From: Haematobia irritans
Taxonomy: Eukaryota > Arthropoda > Insecta > Diptera > Muscidae
Length of the DNA: 64,000 nt
Assembly: GCF_050003625.1 (NCBI RefSeq)
Contig: NC_134397.1
Coordinates: 265,912,070 to 265,976,069, forward strand
Reading direction: 5' to 3'
Below are positions 35,682 through 46,470 of the stretch, in pieces. The translations under genes were made by a program, and so were the position numbers. Positions within the stretch are counted from its first letter, which is position 1. Each line of letters opens with the position of its first letter. The notes beneath the pieces were generated by a model. The model saw only the letters and a program-made list of their open reading frames with translations. It had not been told where the DNA came from and made no database searches.

Positions 35682-37864
35682 TTTTTTTTCACATGTCTAT
35701 TCTCTTGGTTCTGAATATTCATTCTAATATTCAAATTAAATAATATTTATACTTAAGCATATTAAATTTTTGGCCTTATCATGAAACAGTTTTCCGAAAC
35801 AACATACAAGCGGTTTCACAGAAATTGCTCTCATTTCATTCTCTCGCTGTGTTATGTTGATATCTTTTTATACAACCCTCCCGGTTTCCATCTCTATTTC
35901 TTTCTCTATACTAACTCTCTCTCTGTCGCTCTCTGAATAAAGTATCCCAACATATATATGTTTACTCGAAATTTGTAAATTTATATATGTTTACATTCAC
36001 ACATATTATTTTTATGAAATATTCATGCCCCAAACATAATATATTCTAACATATTAACATATGTGTCCCAAACATTTTGTGTTAGTTTAGGAACATTACA
36101 TGTTTGTACTTAAATGTATTGTGTTTAGAAATTGTGCACGAAACACATTTTGTTTATATCGGAACATATGAAAAACATATTTTTCTAACAGTATATAAAA
36201 TTCTGAAGTAGATATGGACAAATGTGTGTGTGATTGCAGATCGAGGGCTATATATATCTATAGACCGATATGGACCTAGTTAGGCATGGTTGTTAACGAC
36301 CATATACTAGCAGAATGTACCAAATTTCAACTGACTCGTATGAAATTTGCTCCTCCAAGTGGCTCCAAAACCAAATCTCGGGATCGGTTTATATGGGGGC
36401 TATATATGATTATGGACTGATATGGACCACTTTTGGCATGGTTGTTAAATATCATATACTACCACCACGTACCAAATTTAAACCAGATCGGATGAATTTT
36501 TCTTCTCCAAATGGCACAGGAGGTCAAATCTGGGCATCGGTTTATATGGAGGCTATATGAAATTATGGACTGATATGAACCAATTCCTGCATGGTTGTTG
36601 GATACCATATAATAACATCACGTACCAAATTTCACCCGAATCGGTTGAATTTTGCTCTTCCCATGGGGTCCGGAGGCCAAATCTGGGGATCGGTTTATAT
36701 GGGTGCTATATATAATTATGGACCGATGTGGACCAATTTTTGCATTGGTGTTTGAGGCCCTATAATTACACCATGTACCAAATTTCAGCCGGATCGGATG
36801 AAATTTGCTTCTTTTAGAGGTTCCGCAAGCAAAATCTGCGGATTGGTTTATATGGGGGCTATATACAATTATTGACCGATGTGGACCAATTTTTGCATAG
36901 TTGTTAGAGACCATATACTTACACCATGTACCAAATTTCAGCCAGATCGGATTAAATTTGCTTCTCTTAGAGGCTCCGCAAGCCAAATCTGGGGATCGGT
37001 TTATATGGGGGCTATATATAATTATGGGCCGATGTGGACCAATTTCTGCGTGGTTATTAGAGATCATATGCTGACACGATGTACCAAATTTCAGCCAGAT
37101 CGGATGAAATTTGCTTCTCTTAGAGTCCCCGCAAGCCAAATTTGGGGATCGGTTTATATGGGGGCTATATATAATTATGGCCGATGTCGACCAATTTTTG
37201 CGTAGTTGTTAGAGACCCTATACCAACACCATGTACCAAATTTCAGCCGGATCGGATTAAATTTGCTTCTCTTAGAGGCTCCGCAAGCTAAATCTGGGGT
37301 TCGGTTTATATGGGGGCTATATATAGTTATGGACCGATGTGGACCACTTTTCGCGTGGTTATTAGAGATCATATGCTGACACCATGTACCAAATTTCTGC
37401 CGGATCGGATTAAATTTTCTTCTCTTAGAGGCTCCGCAAGCCAAATCTGGGGATCGGTTTATATGGGGGCTATATATAATTATGGACCGATGTGGACCAC
37501 TTTTCGCGTGGTTGTTAGAGATCATATGCTGACACCATGTACCAAATTTCAGCCGGATCGGATGAAATTTGCTTCTCTTAGAGTCCCCGCAAGCCAAATT
37601 TGGGGGTCCTTTTATATGGGGGCTATACGTAAAAGTGGACCGATATAGCCAATTTGCAATATCGTCCGACCTACATCAATAACAACTACTTGTGCCAAGT
37701 TTCAAGTCGATAGCTTGTTTCTTTCGGACGTTAGCGTGATTTCAACAGACGGACGGAAATGCTCAGATCGACTCAGAATTTCACCACGACCCAGAATATA
37801 TATACTTTATGGGGTCTTAGAGCAATATTTCGATGTGTTACAAACGGAATGACAAAGTTAATAT

Positions 37865-38536
37865 CAGAGGTCTGCACAATTCCATTTGTAAATGAAGAGT
37901 ACACGTGTACTTGCTACAGGAGTACATATATTTGAGAGAGTCGCAAAACAATTGGTACACATTTTGATGAACACCAAAAGCCACGAGTAACTTCTTGTTG
38001 CTACTCTTCACTACCAACAAATACATATTCCTCTTTCTCTCTTATTGAAGTGTACTCAGAGTGATCACGTCAGGTATGTTGCGAGAACAAAACTTCATAG
38101 AGTACTCCATGTACCACGTGCAGTTTCAGAAATACAAAAAACAGTTACTCTCCATAATATATGTTTTCGGTTTGTTATAAAGAACGGCAAACGTTAAGGT
38201 AAGTGTGTGACATAAATAAATATATGAAATATGTGACATATATACATATCTATGATTAATAATAATGGAATGTTTTGCTTCGCACATAACTGAGAAATAC
38301 TTGTGGTACCATGTGAAGTGAAGAGAATCCATGTTGTACTTTTTCTCAAGTACTTGTATTTTTATTGTTCCTTTTTTTCGGAACACATATTTTTTCGGAT
38401 AGGTACTTGGTGGTATTTGACAAGCAAGTGTTCTCTTCACTTCACTACTTGCGGTCTGAGAGAAAGACAGTGTATAAACTATATTCGACAGCGAATTGCG
38501 TACATGTAGTGAAAAGTTATTCGACGCAGACCTCTA
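37865..38536. mobile_element. hAT-like MITE in the B6 terminus
   Basis: The left end CAGAGGTCTGC and right end GCAGACCTCTA are inverted repeats with only the outermost base different. Flanked by 8-bp near-duplicates GTTAATAT (37857-37864) and GTTAGTAT (38537-38544), the hAT signature. 672 bp, no transposase; inner sequence rich in 'gtacttg'/'caagtac' words, as often seen for subterminal transposase sites. Confidence 0.8.
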
Positions 38537-38576
38537 GTTAGTATATCCCCATCCTTTGCTGGAGTGTATAAAAATA

Positions 38577-38835
38577 GAATATAGTTCGAGAGCTAAATTA
38601 GTTTCAGTTAACACACGAGTATGAATTAAATCTTGTTTTTTTTTCGTGAGTGTGATTTTGCAGAAATTTTATTCACGCACATTCACGAATCGATTTTATT
38701 TCTCACGCACGCTCACGCACGACATATTTATTTTAATCCCATTCACGCACATTCACGAGAGTTGCTTTGGATTTTGTTCACGACTCACGTGAATCACGCG
38801 TGTCACGAGAAGTTCGTGTCACGGCCACACCTCTA
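38577..38835. mobile_element. Second hAT-like MITE remnant (one end only)
   Basis: The right end 'cacggccacacctcta' resembles a CAGAGGTGT-type hAT end read in reverse. The interior repeats 'ttcacgcacattcacga'. The left end was not found, so the boundary is approximate. Confidence 0.45.
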
Positions 38836-38990
38836 GTTCAGATTTATATATCTCCCATATGTATTTTTCGCTCGATATGCACTTATATGGCCTTAGAAAC
38901 CAGTGTTATATCCTGATTTGATTCAAATTATGCACAAGGAATATAACTGATAGTGTCGTAAAGTGTTCCAAATTTGGTGGAAATCAGATA
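38836..38990 (+). mobile_element. Family A fragment, copy A6
   Basis: One core unit ('gttcagatttatatatctcc' to 'ggtggaaatcagata') cut by the ITmD37E insertion at its right side. Confidence 0.7.
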
Positions 38991-40248
38991 AAGGGTAATA
39001 CGGTCAAAATTTGGTCAATATAAGCTTGACGTATTTCTTTCAATTTTGCATTTAAAAAACCTGAACACTCCTCATTTTGAAGGTGTGTGTGTAGAATGTT
39101 GCTCCTATTTTGATTTTGGAATTCACTCTTCAGTTGTCAAAATGCCGTCCAAGCAAGAAGAGCAGCGTATCAAAATTTTGTTCGCGCGAAAATTCCAGCT
39201 ACTCGCACGCAAATCTGGCAAAATCGCTAAAAATTGCCAAATCAACCGTTACAAATGTAATTAAAGTGTTTGAGGAACGTTTTTCGACAGCCAGGAAGTC
39301 TGGATCGGGGGGAAATCGAAAACCGGAAGCCGCTGAGACGACAAAGAGAGTTGCCGGTATTTTCAAGCGAAACCCTAACCTCTCTTTTCGAGATGCCGCA
39401 AATAAGCTGGGTGTATCGTCTACAGCCGTGCATCGAGCCAAAAAAACGAGCCGGACTATAGACTTACAAGAAGGTAGTGACTTCAAATCGCGATGATAAA
39501 CAAAATACGACGGCCAAAGCGCGATCCCGGAGGCTGTACACGACGATGCTGACGAAGTTTGACTGCGTGGTAATGGACGACGAAACCTACGTCAAAGCCG
39601 ACTACAAGCAGCTTCCGGGACAGGAGTTTTATACGGCAAAAGGAAGGGGAAAGGTAGCAGATATTTTCAAGCACATAAAACTGTCAAAGTTCGCAAAGAA
39701 ATATCTGGTTTGGCAAGCCATCTGTACCTGTGGCTTGAAAAGCAGCATTTTCATAGCTTCCGGGACTGTCAACCAAGAAATTTACGTGAAAGAGTGTTTG
39801 AATAAACGTACTGTTTTGGCCGGATTTGGCATCTTGCCATTACGGTAAAATGGCCATGGAGTGGTACGCCGCCAACAACGTGCAGGTGGTTCCCAAGGAC
39901 AAGAACCCTCCCAACACGCCAGAGCTCCGCCCAATTGAGAAATACTGGGCTATTGTCAAGCGGAACCTAAAGAAGACCAAAAAACTGCTAAGGACGAGCA
40001 GCAGTTCAAGGCAAACTGGGTTTCTGTGGCGAAGAAGGTGGACAAGGTGGCTGTACAAAATCTGATGGCAGGTGTCAAGCGTGAGGCCCGGCAATTCGGA
40101 TTTGGAAAAGCGAAAGCCTAACTGAATATTTTTCCTGAATTTTATACTAATTGAACTTGAAAAAGAAATTTAATTTGATTTTTTAAATAAACGATTTCAC
40201 CGATTTACACGCGTTTTCCCTTGACCAAATTTTGACCGTAAAACCCTT
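38991..40248 (+). mobile_element. ITmD37E-type Tc1/mariner transposon, copy 1
   Basis: Inverted ends AAGGGTAATACGGTCAAAAT at the left and 'attttgaccgtaaaaccctt' at the right, each against a TA target dinucleotide (38989-38990, 40249-40250). It carries a broken transposase gene (39142-40121). About 1.26 kb. Confidence 0.93.
39142..40121 (+). pseudogene. ITmD37E transposase, broken (copy 1)
   Basis: Encodes remnants of a DDE transposase that would cut and paste the element at TA sites in the nucleus. The start 'MPSKQEEQRIKIL' is at 39142. An N-terminal helix-turn-helix region follows, including the 'LSFRDAANKLGVSSTAVHRAKK' part, then the first catalytic Asp in 'VVMDDETYVK' and the second in the '..DLASCHYGKMAMEW' segment. 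The acidic third residue is the Glu of 'RPIEKYW'. The gene is dead. The frame changes soon after the N terminus (about 39180-39240), again around 39460-39480, and again late after 'KKTKKL'. Compared with copy 2, about 34 bases are missing just before the second Asp (near 39810). C-terminal 'FGFGKAKA' precedes the stop at 40119. Copy 2 is better preserved. Confidence 0.93.
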
Positions 40249-40250
40249 TA

Positions 40251-40376
40251 TGTCTTTTTTTATGTCCATTTAAAACTGTGATTGATTTTATCATTTTCCC
40301 GATTGAAAACATTTCAATTAAAAATTAATTTGATCAATTAATGTCATGATTGAATCAGAAAAAGTTTTTTGTGTGT
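40251..40376. mobile_element. MITE K fragment
   Basis: 'caattaaaaattaatttgat' and the right end GTTTTTTGTGTG next to TA match the complete MITE at 41792-42078. The left half is missing. Confidence 0.55.
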
Positions 40377-40379
40377 ATA

Positions 40380-41460
40380 AATATTAAATCCGGGAAATGT
40401 ACAAAAAAGTACAATCAATAAATTTATTTTTTTTGTACATCCACGTATTAAAATCAAACTTTTTCTCAATGTACGCCCGAGATTATAAAACCCTATGTTT
40501 TTTTTCTTTTATGTATCAATGATATATGCATATACAAATGTATACATATTTGCTATATAAGCACAAGAAGATTTAAACCCCTCTACTCGTTTGAATAATA
40601 AATTATTTTTAATATGAAAACAATTGTTGGCATATTCTCACCGCCCCCACCCCTGCTCATTGCACAGCAGTAGCAACAGCCACTCACCGTAAAACGCAAC
40701 TACGCCAAATGTGCGATTTATTGCAGGCAACCATAGAGTGTGATTACTTAGCCTTCATGGATTGACACATTGATGGCCTCTGTTATCGCTGAATTAAAAC
40801 TCAATTAATTAAATTACAAACAATGCAACAACAAAAATAACCATAGTAATTAAAGCAAGACACAATTCAATCATTTGGGTCCCATATATATGTAGACGCT
40901 CGCACGCACATATATAGCTTCCCGGAATGAGTTGAGAACCTACCGTAAAAAATGTTATTGAGACCGATTGTTTTTGATGATATTTAATTTGTTTATTTAA
41001 AACGGTGCAAAGGCGGAAGGCGTACACCGCAGAACAGCGAATTACTTACGGCATCTCACATGTCAAGTGGTTAATTAATCACAGTTCTTGCATTGACAAT
41101 TGTTTCAATTAGTATAGGATTTTGTGATTTGCTTATTTTAAATGGAACCTAATTTGAAAGGGAAATATTGCTAAATTCAACCTAATTTGAATATAAAATT
41201 TTTATGGAGGTTTGGACTTTAATGCAAGTATAATGTGAACTTACTGCAAAACAAATAGGAACATTATCTATCAGAGTCTTATACCTGGTGGAAATAAACT
41301 TTGTTTACATAATGAAATTAGACAGAAAAAAAATTAAATTTCAGCAAAATCTAGCCGATGAAAAAAGTGTGGCAATATTAAAGGAAACCTTTGGCCTTTT
41401 TAGGTATTTATATTGGATAATCGAAAACCGGCCCGTTTCTCTGCAATCCCTTAGGTTAGG
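40380..41460. other. Single-copy-looking DNA, no gene seen
   Basis: Slightly less AT-rich around 40640-40790, with CA-rich stretches common in fly introns. No domain-bearing frame. Confidence 0.45.
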
Positions 41461-41768
41461 TTAGGTTGTAGAGGACGACATAAATTTTGTGTTGAATTGA
41501 TGTCTACTTAGACCAGTATAGGTCCATTGTGATTCCTCAATGCGATCTTTCTATCTTCTACCTTCCGATGCGGTCCACTTTGTCCCAGAACTTCCACCTG
41601 TTCGTTTTCTTCGAAAGAAATCTCAGAACAACCAACCAGAGGCCCTGATGAATGGAAGTATGTTCCTTAAGCTGCACTCCCGCAGATCAGTGAGAGCCTG
41701 AAAGAAAAAGGAGCCCAGTATTTTGTTTCTTCTAAAGGATAAAGCTGGATGGTACGAGTCCTCCGTAA

Positions 41769-42190
41769 CTTCCGGGTCCAGACCCCATCTACACACAAAC
41801 ATTTTTTTTCTGATTCAATCACGAAATTAATTGATCCAATTAATTTTTAATTGAAATGTCTTCAATCACAGAAATGATAGTATCAATTAAAAAATTAATT
41901 GAAGGTCAATTAAAAAGTTAATTGATCCAATTAAAAAATTAATTGATACTATTATTTTTGTGATTGATTTTTGTTTCAATTAAAAAATTTGTTGAATCAA
42001 TTAAATTTTTAATTGAATATTTTTTAAAACTCAATTAAAATTTTAATTGGATACATTTTCGTGAAATTTTTTTGTGTGTACAGATATCATCGTCTTTAAG
42101 TCCTATTCTTACCATGTGTTTCCCAAGTGTGTTATTTCCTGTTACGATACCAATCAATGGCCGCAATTCTTCGCTGTTCATCGACATCAA
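41769..42190. repeat. 133-bp direct repeat, left copy (holds MITE K)
   Basis: After removing the 287-bp MITE and its extra TA, this segment matches 42538-42670 with about eight differences. The copy ends exactly where SINE copy 3 begins, and the other copy starts exactly where its tail ends. Confidence 0.9.
41792..42078. mobile_element. MITE K, 287 bp, TA target
   Basis: Ends CACACAAACATTTTTTTTC and GAAATTTTTTTGTGTG are inverted repeats flanked by TA (41790-41791, 42079-42080). The duplicated LINE segment at 42557-42563 keeps the empty site 'ccatctacagat'. The interior repeats 'aattaattgatccaatt'. No protein. Probably mobilised by a Tc1/mariner-type transposase. Confidence 0.9.
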
Positions 42191-42537
42191 GGGAGCCACC
42201 GTGGTGCAATGGTTAGCATGCCTGCCTTGCATACACAAGGGTTCGTGGGTTCGATTCTTGCTTCGACCGAACACCAAAAAGTTTTTCAGCGGTGAATTAT
42301 CCCACCTCAGAAATGCTGGTGACATTTCTGATGGTTTCAAAGCTTCTCTAAGTGGTTTCACTGCAATGTGGAACGCCGTTCGGACTCGGCTATAAAAAGG
42401 AGGTCCCTTGTCATTGCGCTTAATATGGAATCGGGCAGCACTCAGAGATAAGAGAGAAGCTCACCAATGTGGTATCACAATGGACTGAATAGACTAAGTG
42501 AGCCTGAAATATCGGGCTGCCACCTAACCTAACCTAA
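42191..42537 (+). mobile_element. tRNA-derived SINE, copy 3
   Basis: Complete from 'gggagccaccgtggtgcaat' to the CCTAACCTAACC tail. The 'attcttgcttcgaccg' part and a few other bases differ from copies 1 and 2. Instead of a short target duplication it is bracketed by a ~133-bp direct repeat of LINE sequence. Confidence 0.93.
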
Positions 42538-42670
42538 CTTCCAGGTCCAGGCACCATCTACAGATATCATCGTCTTTAAGCCCTATTCTTACCATGTGTT
42601 TCCCAAGTGTGTTATGTCCTGTTGTGATACCAATCAATGGCCGCAATTCTTCTCTGTTCATCGACATCAA
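42538..42670. repeat. 133-bp direct repeat, right copy
   Basis: 'cttccaggtccaggcacc' to 'tcatcgacatcaa'. It continues without a break into the RNase H-side LINE sequence, so it is the native copy. Confidence 0.9.
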
Positions 42671-43402
42671 AATTTGCCGGTTCCTACGTTTCTTTTCGTC
42701 CTATATCAACTTGGTTTGTTCGCAACCATCCGAAGAGGCCCAGCGTCTTCGCCATAGTTCCTCATATTTGACCTCTATCCTGTAATGATAAGAAGATAGC
42801 GGAGGAGAAACGTCCGCTAGGACATTATTCGTTCCACGAGCGCCCTCCTTAGCCATCACATCCGCTTTCTCATTTTCTATTATCCCAGGTACCCATCACA
42901 GAATTATATTATGCTGTTCAGTGAGAACCTTGAGTTCTCTACGACAGCGGCTGACTACCTTAGACCTTATGTCAGCACTGCACAATGCTTTTATAGCTGC
43001 CTGACTGTCGATGAAGAAACTGATATCGCTTCTGAATAACGGCCTCATCAACAGCGACTCAGCAGCTTTTGTGATTGCAGAAATCTCAGCCTGAAAAATA
43101 CTGCAATCACTAACCAGCGTGTAAGACTCCCTTATTCCCAGTTCGGTACAATAGATTCCGCTGGCCGTTCCTTCCTCCATCTTTGAACCGTTCGTATACA
43201 TGTTCAGGGTTCCGAAGGGTATCCTCCTGTCTTCCCACTCCTCAATACATGGCTTGTGATGACAATAAATATGCTCTGTAGCCATATGGTCCGTCTTTCT
43301 ATACTGCCCGGCCAGAATTTCAGTATGCCTGCAGGCAATCCTCTCCAGCGTATTCAAGCTCTTAAGTCTCAGAAGTGTCAGCTCTGCCGTCTTCCTTACG
43401 TG

Positions 43403-43580
43403 TAGGTTAGGTTAGGTGGCAGCCCGATGTATCAGGCTCACTTAGACTATTCAGTCCACTGTGATAACACATTGGTGAACTTCTCTCTTATCACTGAGTG
43501 CTGCCCGATTCCATGTTAAGCTCAATGACAAGGGACCTCCTTTTGATAGCCGAGTCCGAATGGGGTTCCACATTGCAGTG
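43403..43580 (-). mobile_element. 5'-truncated SINE in the LINE
   Basis: Begins with the 'taggttaggttaggtggcag' tail and stops within the body near 'ccacattgcagtg'. The tRNA head is missing. Confidence 0.9.
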
Positions 43581-44188
43581 TAAATCGAGTGGGATAACTC
43601 CCATCAGTACATCCAAAGCGACAGTGACTGTGGTCCTATATAAATCAATGCAGTCCTATTTATTCTCGACATATGATTTTGGTGTCTCACGATTGTTCAC
43701 CAAACATGACTACCATATGTGGCACAGGTCTTACAACCGAGGTACAAGGCCAGCCAAAAAGAGAAGGGCTCATTCCCCATCTCTGACTGACCAATTTTTG
43801 GCACGAGTATAATGCCGCATTGGCCCTCTTTTTGCGATCCGTAGTATTCTCCAGTTCAGTTTGGAATCCAAAAAAACTCCCAGGTACCTTGCTGATTTCG
43901 TGAGGGTAAACTTAGTGCCCTGGAATTCAGGAGACTTGTAACTGATAACCTTTCTCCTCCTGGTGAACACTACCAACTCCGCCTTTCCACGGTTCACCCG
44001 TAATCCGCATCCTCGTGTTCACCCCGAAAGATACTGCAAGGATCCGCTCAGCACATCCGAAATAGAATCCAGGAATTTTCCCGATACCATTATCACAATG
44101 TCATCCGCGTATGCTACTACCTTGATGCCCTTACTGGTCAGTCCAATCAATACCTCGTTCACCACCAATGGCCATAGCAAAGGTGATA

Positions 44189-44530
44189 GGTTAGGTTAGG
44201 TTATGTGGCAGCCCGATGTATCAGGCTCACATAGACTATTCAGACCATTGCGATGCCACAGTGGAGAACTTCTCTCTTATCACTGAGTGCTGCCCGATTC
44301 CATGTTAAGCTCAATGACAAGGGACCTCCTTTTTATAGCCGAGTCCGAACGGCGTTCCACATTCCAGTGAAACCACTTAGCTTTGAAACCCTCAGAAATG
44401 TCACCAGCATTACTGAGGTGGGATAATCCACCGTTGAAAAACTTTTTGGTGTTCGGTCGTAGCAGGAATCGAACCCACGAGCTTGTGTATGCAAGGCGGA
44501 CATGCTAACCATTGCACCACGGTGGCTCCC
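44189..44530 (-). mobile_element. tRNA-derived SINE, copy 4 (full length)
   Basis: Complete minus-strand copy splitting the RT domain between the 'GGVISPLL' box and the YADD box. It is flanked by a perfect 14-bp target duplication, TAGCAAAGGTGATA (44175-44188 and 44531-44544). The SINE is therefore younger than this LINE copy. Confidence 0.96.
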
Positions 44531-45171
44531 TAGCAAAGGTGATATTACCCCTCCCTGTGGCAATCCTCTAGTGGTCCTAGCCCTCATTGTGGAGTTCGTT
44601 AGCTCGACCACCACGTCCCTGCTTAGCAACATCAACTCGATCCACTTTATAAGATCTTTATAATTTTCGTATAATTAAAAGCACCTTAAATGTCTAGAAA
44701 CGCCGCCAATGTATAGTCGTCATATGTTATGTCTGCCCTGCACCACTGAGTGCAGGGCAGATTCTGCAGATCTTCCCTTAATGTAGGCTGCTGACAGATT
44801 GATAGCATGCCTACATTAAGGTGAGATCTGTAGAATCTTATATGATCATCCAGTGTCCTCGCCATCGTCTTTAGCAAGAAGGATGATAAGCTTATTGGTC
44901 TAAAATCCTTCGCCGTTCCATGTGATATCTTCCCCGTTTCCAAATTATTATAAAAAAATTCCCGGTTCCAAATATTTTGTCTTTGACATAATGATTTTGG
45001 TATTTATTCCGAGCCACAGAGACGGAGAATGGAAATAAATACATATTGAAGATACGATTATCTTTTAAATTTGAATTTTTCGTACTTGATTCAAGGAAAC
45101 AAATTTGAATTCAATCGTTTTTTCTAATTTTTCAATCGATTGCAGCGATTTCATTAATTTGGAAAAAATTG

Positions 45172-46470
45172 TATACCATATCCACCATAGGATGGGGGGT
45201 ATATTAACTTTGTCATTCCGTTTGTAACACATCGAAATATTGCTCTAAGACCCCATAAAGTATATATATTCTGGGTCGTGGTGAAATTCTGAGTCGATCT
45301 AAGCATGCCCGTCCGCCCGTCTGTTGAAATCACACTAACTTCCGAATGAAACAAGCTATCGACTTGAAACTTAGCACAAGTAGTTTTTATTGATGTAGGT
45401 CGAAAGGTATTACAAATGGGCCATATCGGTCCACTTTTACGTATAGTCCCCATATAAACCGATCCGCACATTTGGTTTGCGGATCCTCTAAGAGAAGCAA
45501 ATTTCATCCGATCCAGGTGAAATTTGGTATATGGTATTAGTATATCGTATTTAACAACCATGCAAAAATTGATCCATATCGGTCCATAATTATAAATAGC
45601 CCCCATATAAACCTATCCCCAGATTTGACCTCCGGAGCCTTTTGCAGAAGCAAAATTCATCCAATCCGGTTGAAATTTGGAACGTGGTGTTAGTATATGG
45701 TCTCTAATAACCATGCAAAAATTGGACAATATCGGTCCATAATTATATATAGCCGCCATATAAACCATATAAACTGATTTGATCTCCAGGGCCTCTTGGA
45801 GGAGCAAAATTCATCCGATCCGGTTGAAATTTGGAACGTGGTTTTTGTATATGGCCGCTAATAACCATACCAAAATTGATCCATATCGGTTCATAATCTT
45901 GGTTGCCACTCGAGCCCAAAAAAAAATCTACCAACATTTTATTTCTATCGAAAATTTTGTCAAAATTTTATTTCTATAGAAAATTTTGTGAAAATTTTAT
46001 TCCTATAGAAAATTTTGTCAAATTTTATTTCTATAGAAAATTTTGGCAAAATAGAAAATTTTGTCAAAATTTTATTTCTATAGAGAAAGAAGTAAAAAAT
46101 TTTAATTCTATTGAAAATTTTATCCAAATTTTACTTCTATAGAAAATGTTGTCAATATTTTATTTTGTCAAAATTTTATTTCAATAGAAACTTTTGTCAA
46201 AATTTTATTTCTATAGAAAATTTTGTCAAACTTAGTTATATATGTATTTAATCGGCCTTTTTTTAATATAATTTAATATACCACGTATGGACTACCTTGC
46301 AATTTAGAAGACGGTGTTATGAAGTTTTAAGATACCTTGCCATCGGCAAGTGTTACCGCAACCCAAGTAATTCGATTGTGGATGACAGTCTTCAGTAGAG
46401 GTTTCTACGCAATCAATGGTGGAGGGTACATAAGCTTCGGCCTGGCCGAACGTACGGCCGTATATACTTG
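45172..46470 (+). mobile_element. Family B HINE-like element, copy B8
   Basis: 5' end 'taccatatccaccatagg' (mutated TATACCCTCC motif), head, about three 153-bp units, the 29-bp array (45925-46235) after 'gttgccactcgagcc', the subterminal 'atggtggagggtaca', the hairpin TTCGGCCTGGCCGAA and the terminus TATATACTTG at 46470. Inserted in the left arm of G. Confidence 0.87.
45925..46235 (+). repeat. 29-bp satellite array inside B8
   Basis: About ten units of 'tttatttctatagaaaattt', some shortened. Same position relative to element ends as in B1. Confidence 0.9.

Larger units (their letters stand above)
32805..36192. mobile_element. Family D copy D2, carrying a C and an A element
   Basis: Left end CACCCTCAAAAAAATCGCTT, right end 'atttttctaacagt', closely matching D1. 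After subtracting C2 (33043-34291) and A5 (34315-35681), the remainder aligns with D1 at both sides, although the middle differs. Confidence 0.7.
31218..38570 (-). mobile_element. Family B copy B6, expanded to 7.3 kb by nested insertions
   Basis: B6 sequence is present in four pieces: 31218-31361 (3' end, hairpin GGCCGTAAGTTCGGCC), 32686-32804, 36193-37864 (about ten 153-bp units and the head) and 38537-38570 (5' terminus, degraded 'atcctttgctggagtgtata'). The gaps are filled by D1, D2 and a hAT-like MITE. Joining points match the uninterrupted family B order seen in B3. Confidence 0.85.
41454..44944 (-). pseudogene. 5'-truncated non-LTR retrotransposon (RT + RNase H)
   Basis: Read on the minus strand, this is the 3' part of a LINE ORF2 that would copy its RNA at a nicked target. 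The reverse-transcriptase start 'DFRPISLSSFLLK' is near 44905. The 'RGLPQGGVISPLL' box is near 44560 and the catalytic YADD is at 44100-44111 ('VAYADDIVIMVSG'). The thumb-side 'KAELVVFTRRRK' and 'ARYLGVFLDSKLNW' follow at 43990-43860. An RNase H domain lies at 43210-42950: 'MYTNGSK' has Asn where the first catalytic Asp is expected, followed by 'FQAEISAI' and 'FIDSQAAI'. It ends in a tail of CCTAA units near 41454. RNase H after RT fits I/LOA/R1-like clades; I cannot choose among them. Broken by frameshifts, SINEs, a MITE and a ~133-bp duplication. Confidence 0.88.

Noticed and set aside
39199..39486. Minus-strand frames over the ITmD37E transposases (also 59016-59309, 59575-59775)
   Set aside because: Antisense shadows of the transposase reading.
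43963..44199. Plus-strand frame across the LINE
   Set aside because: Shadow of the minus-strand reverse transcriptase with its YADD box.
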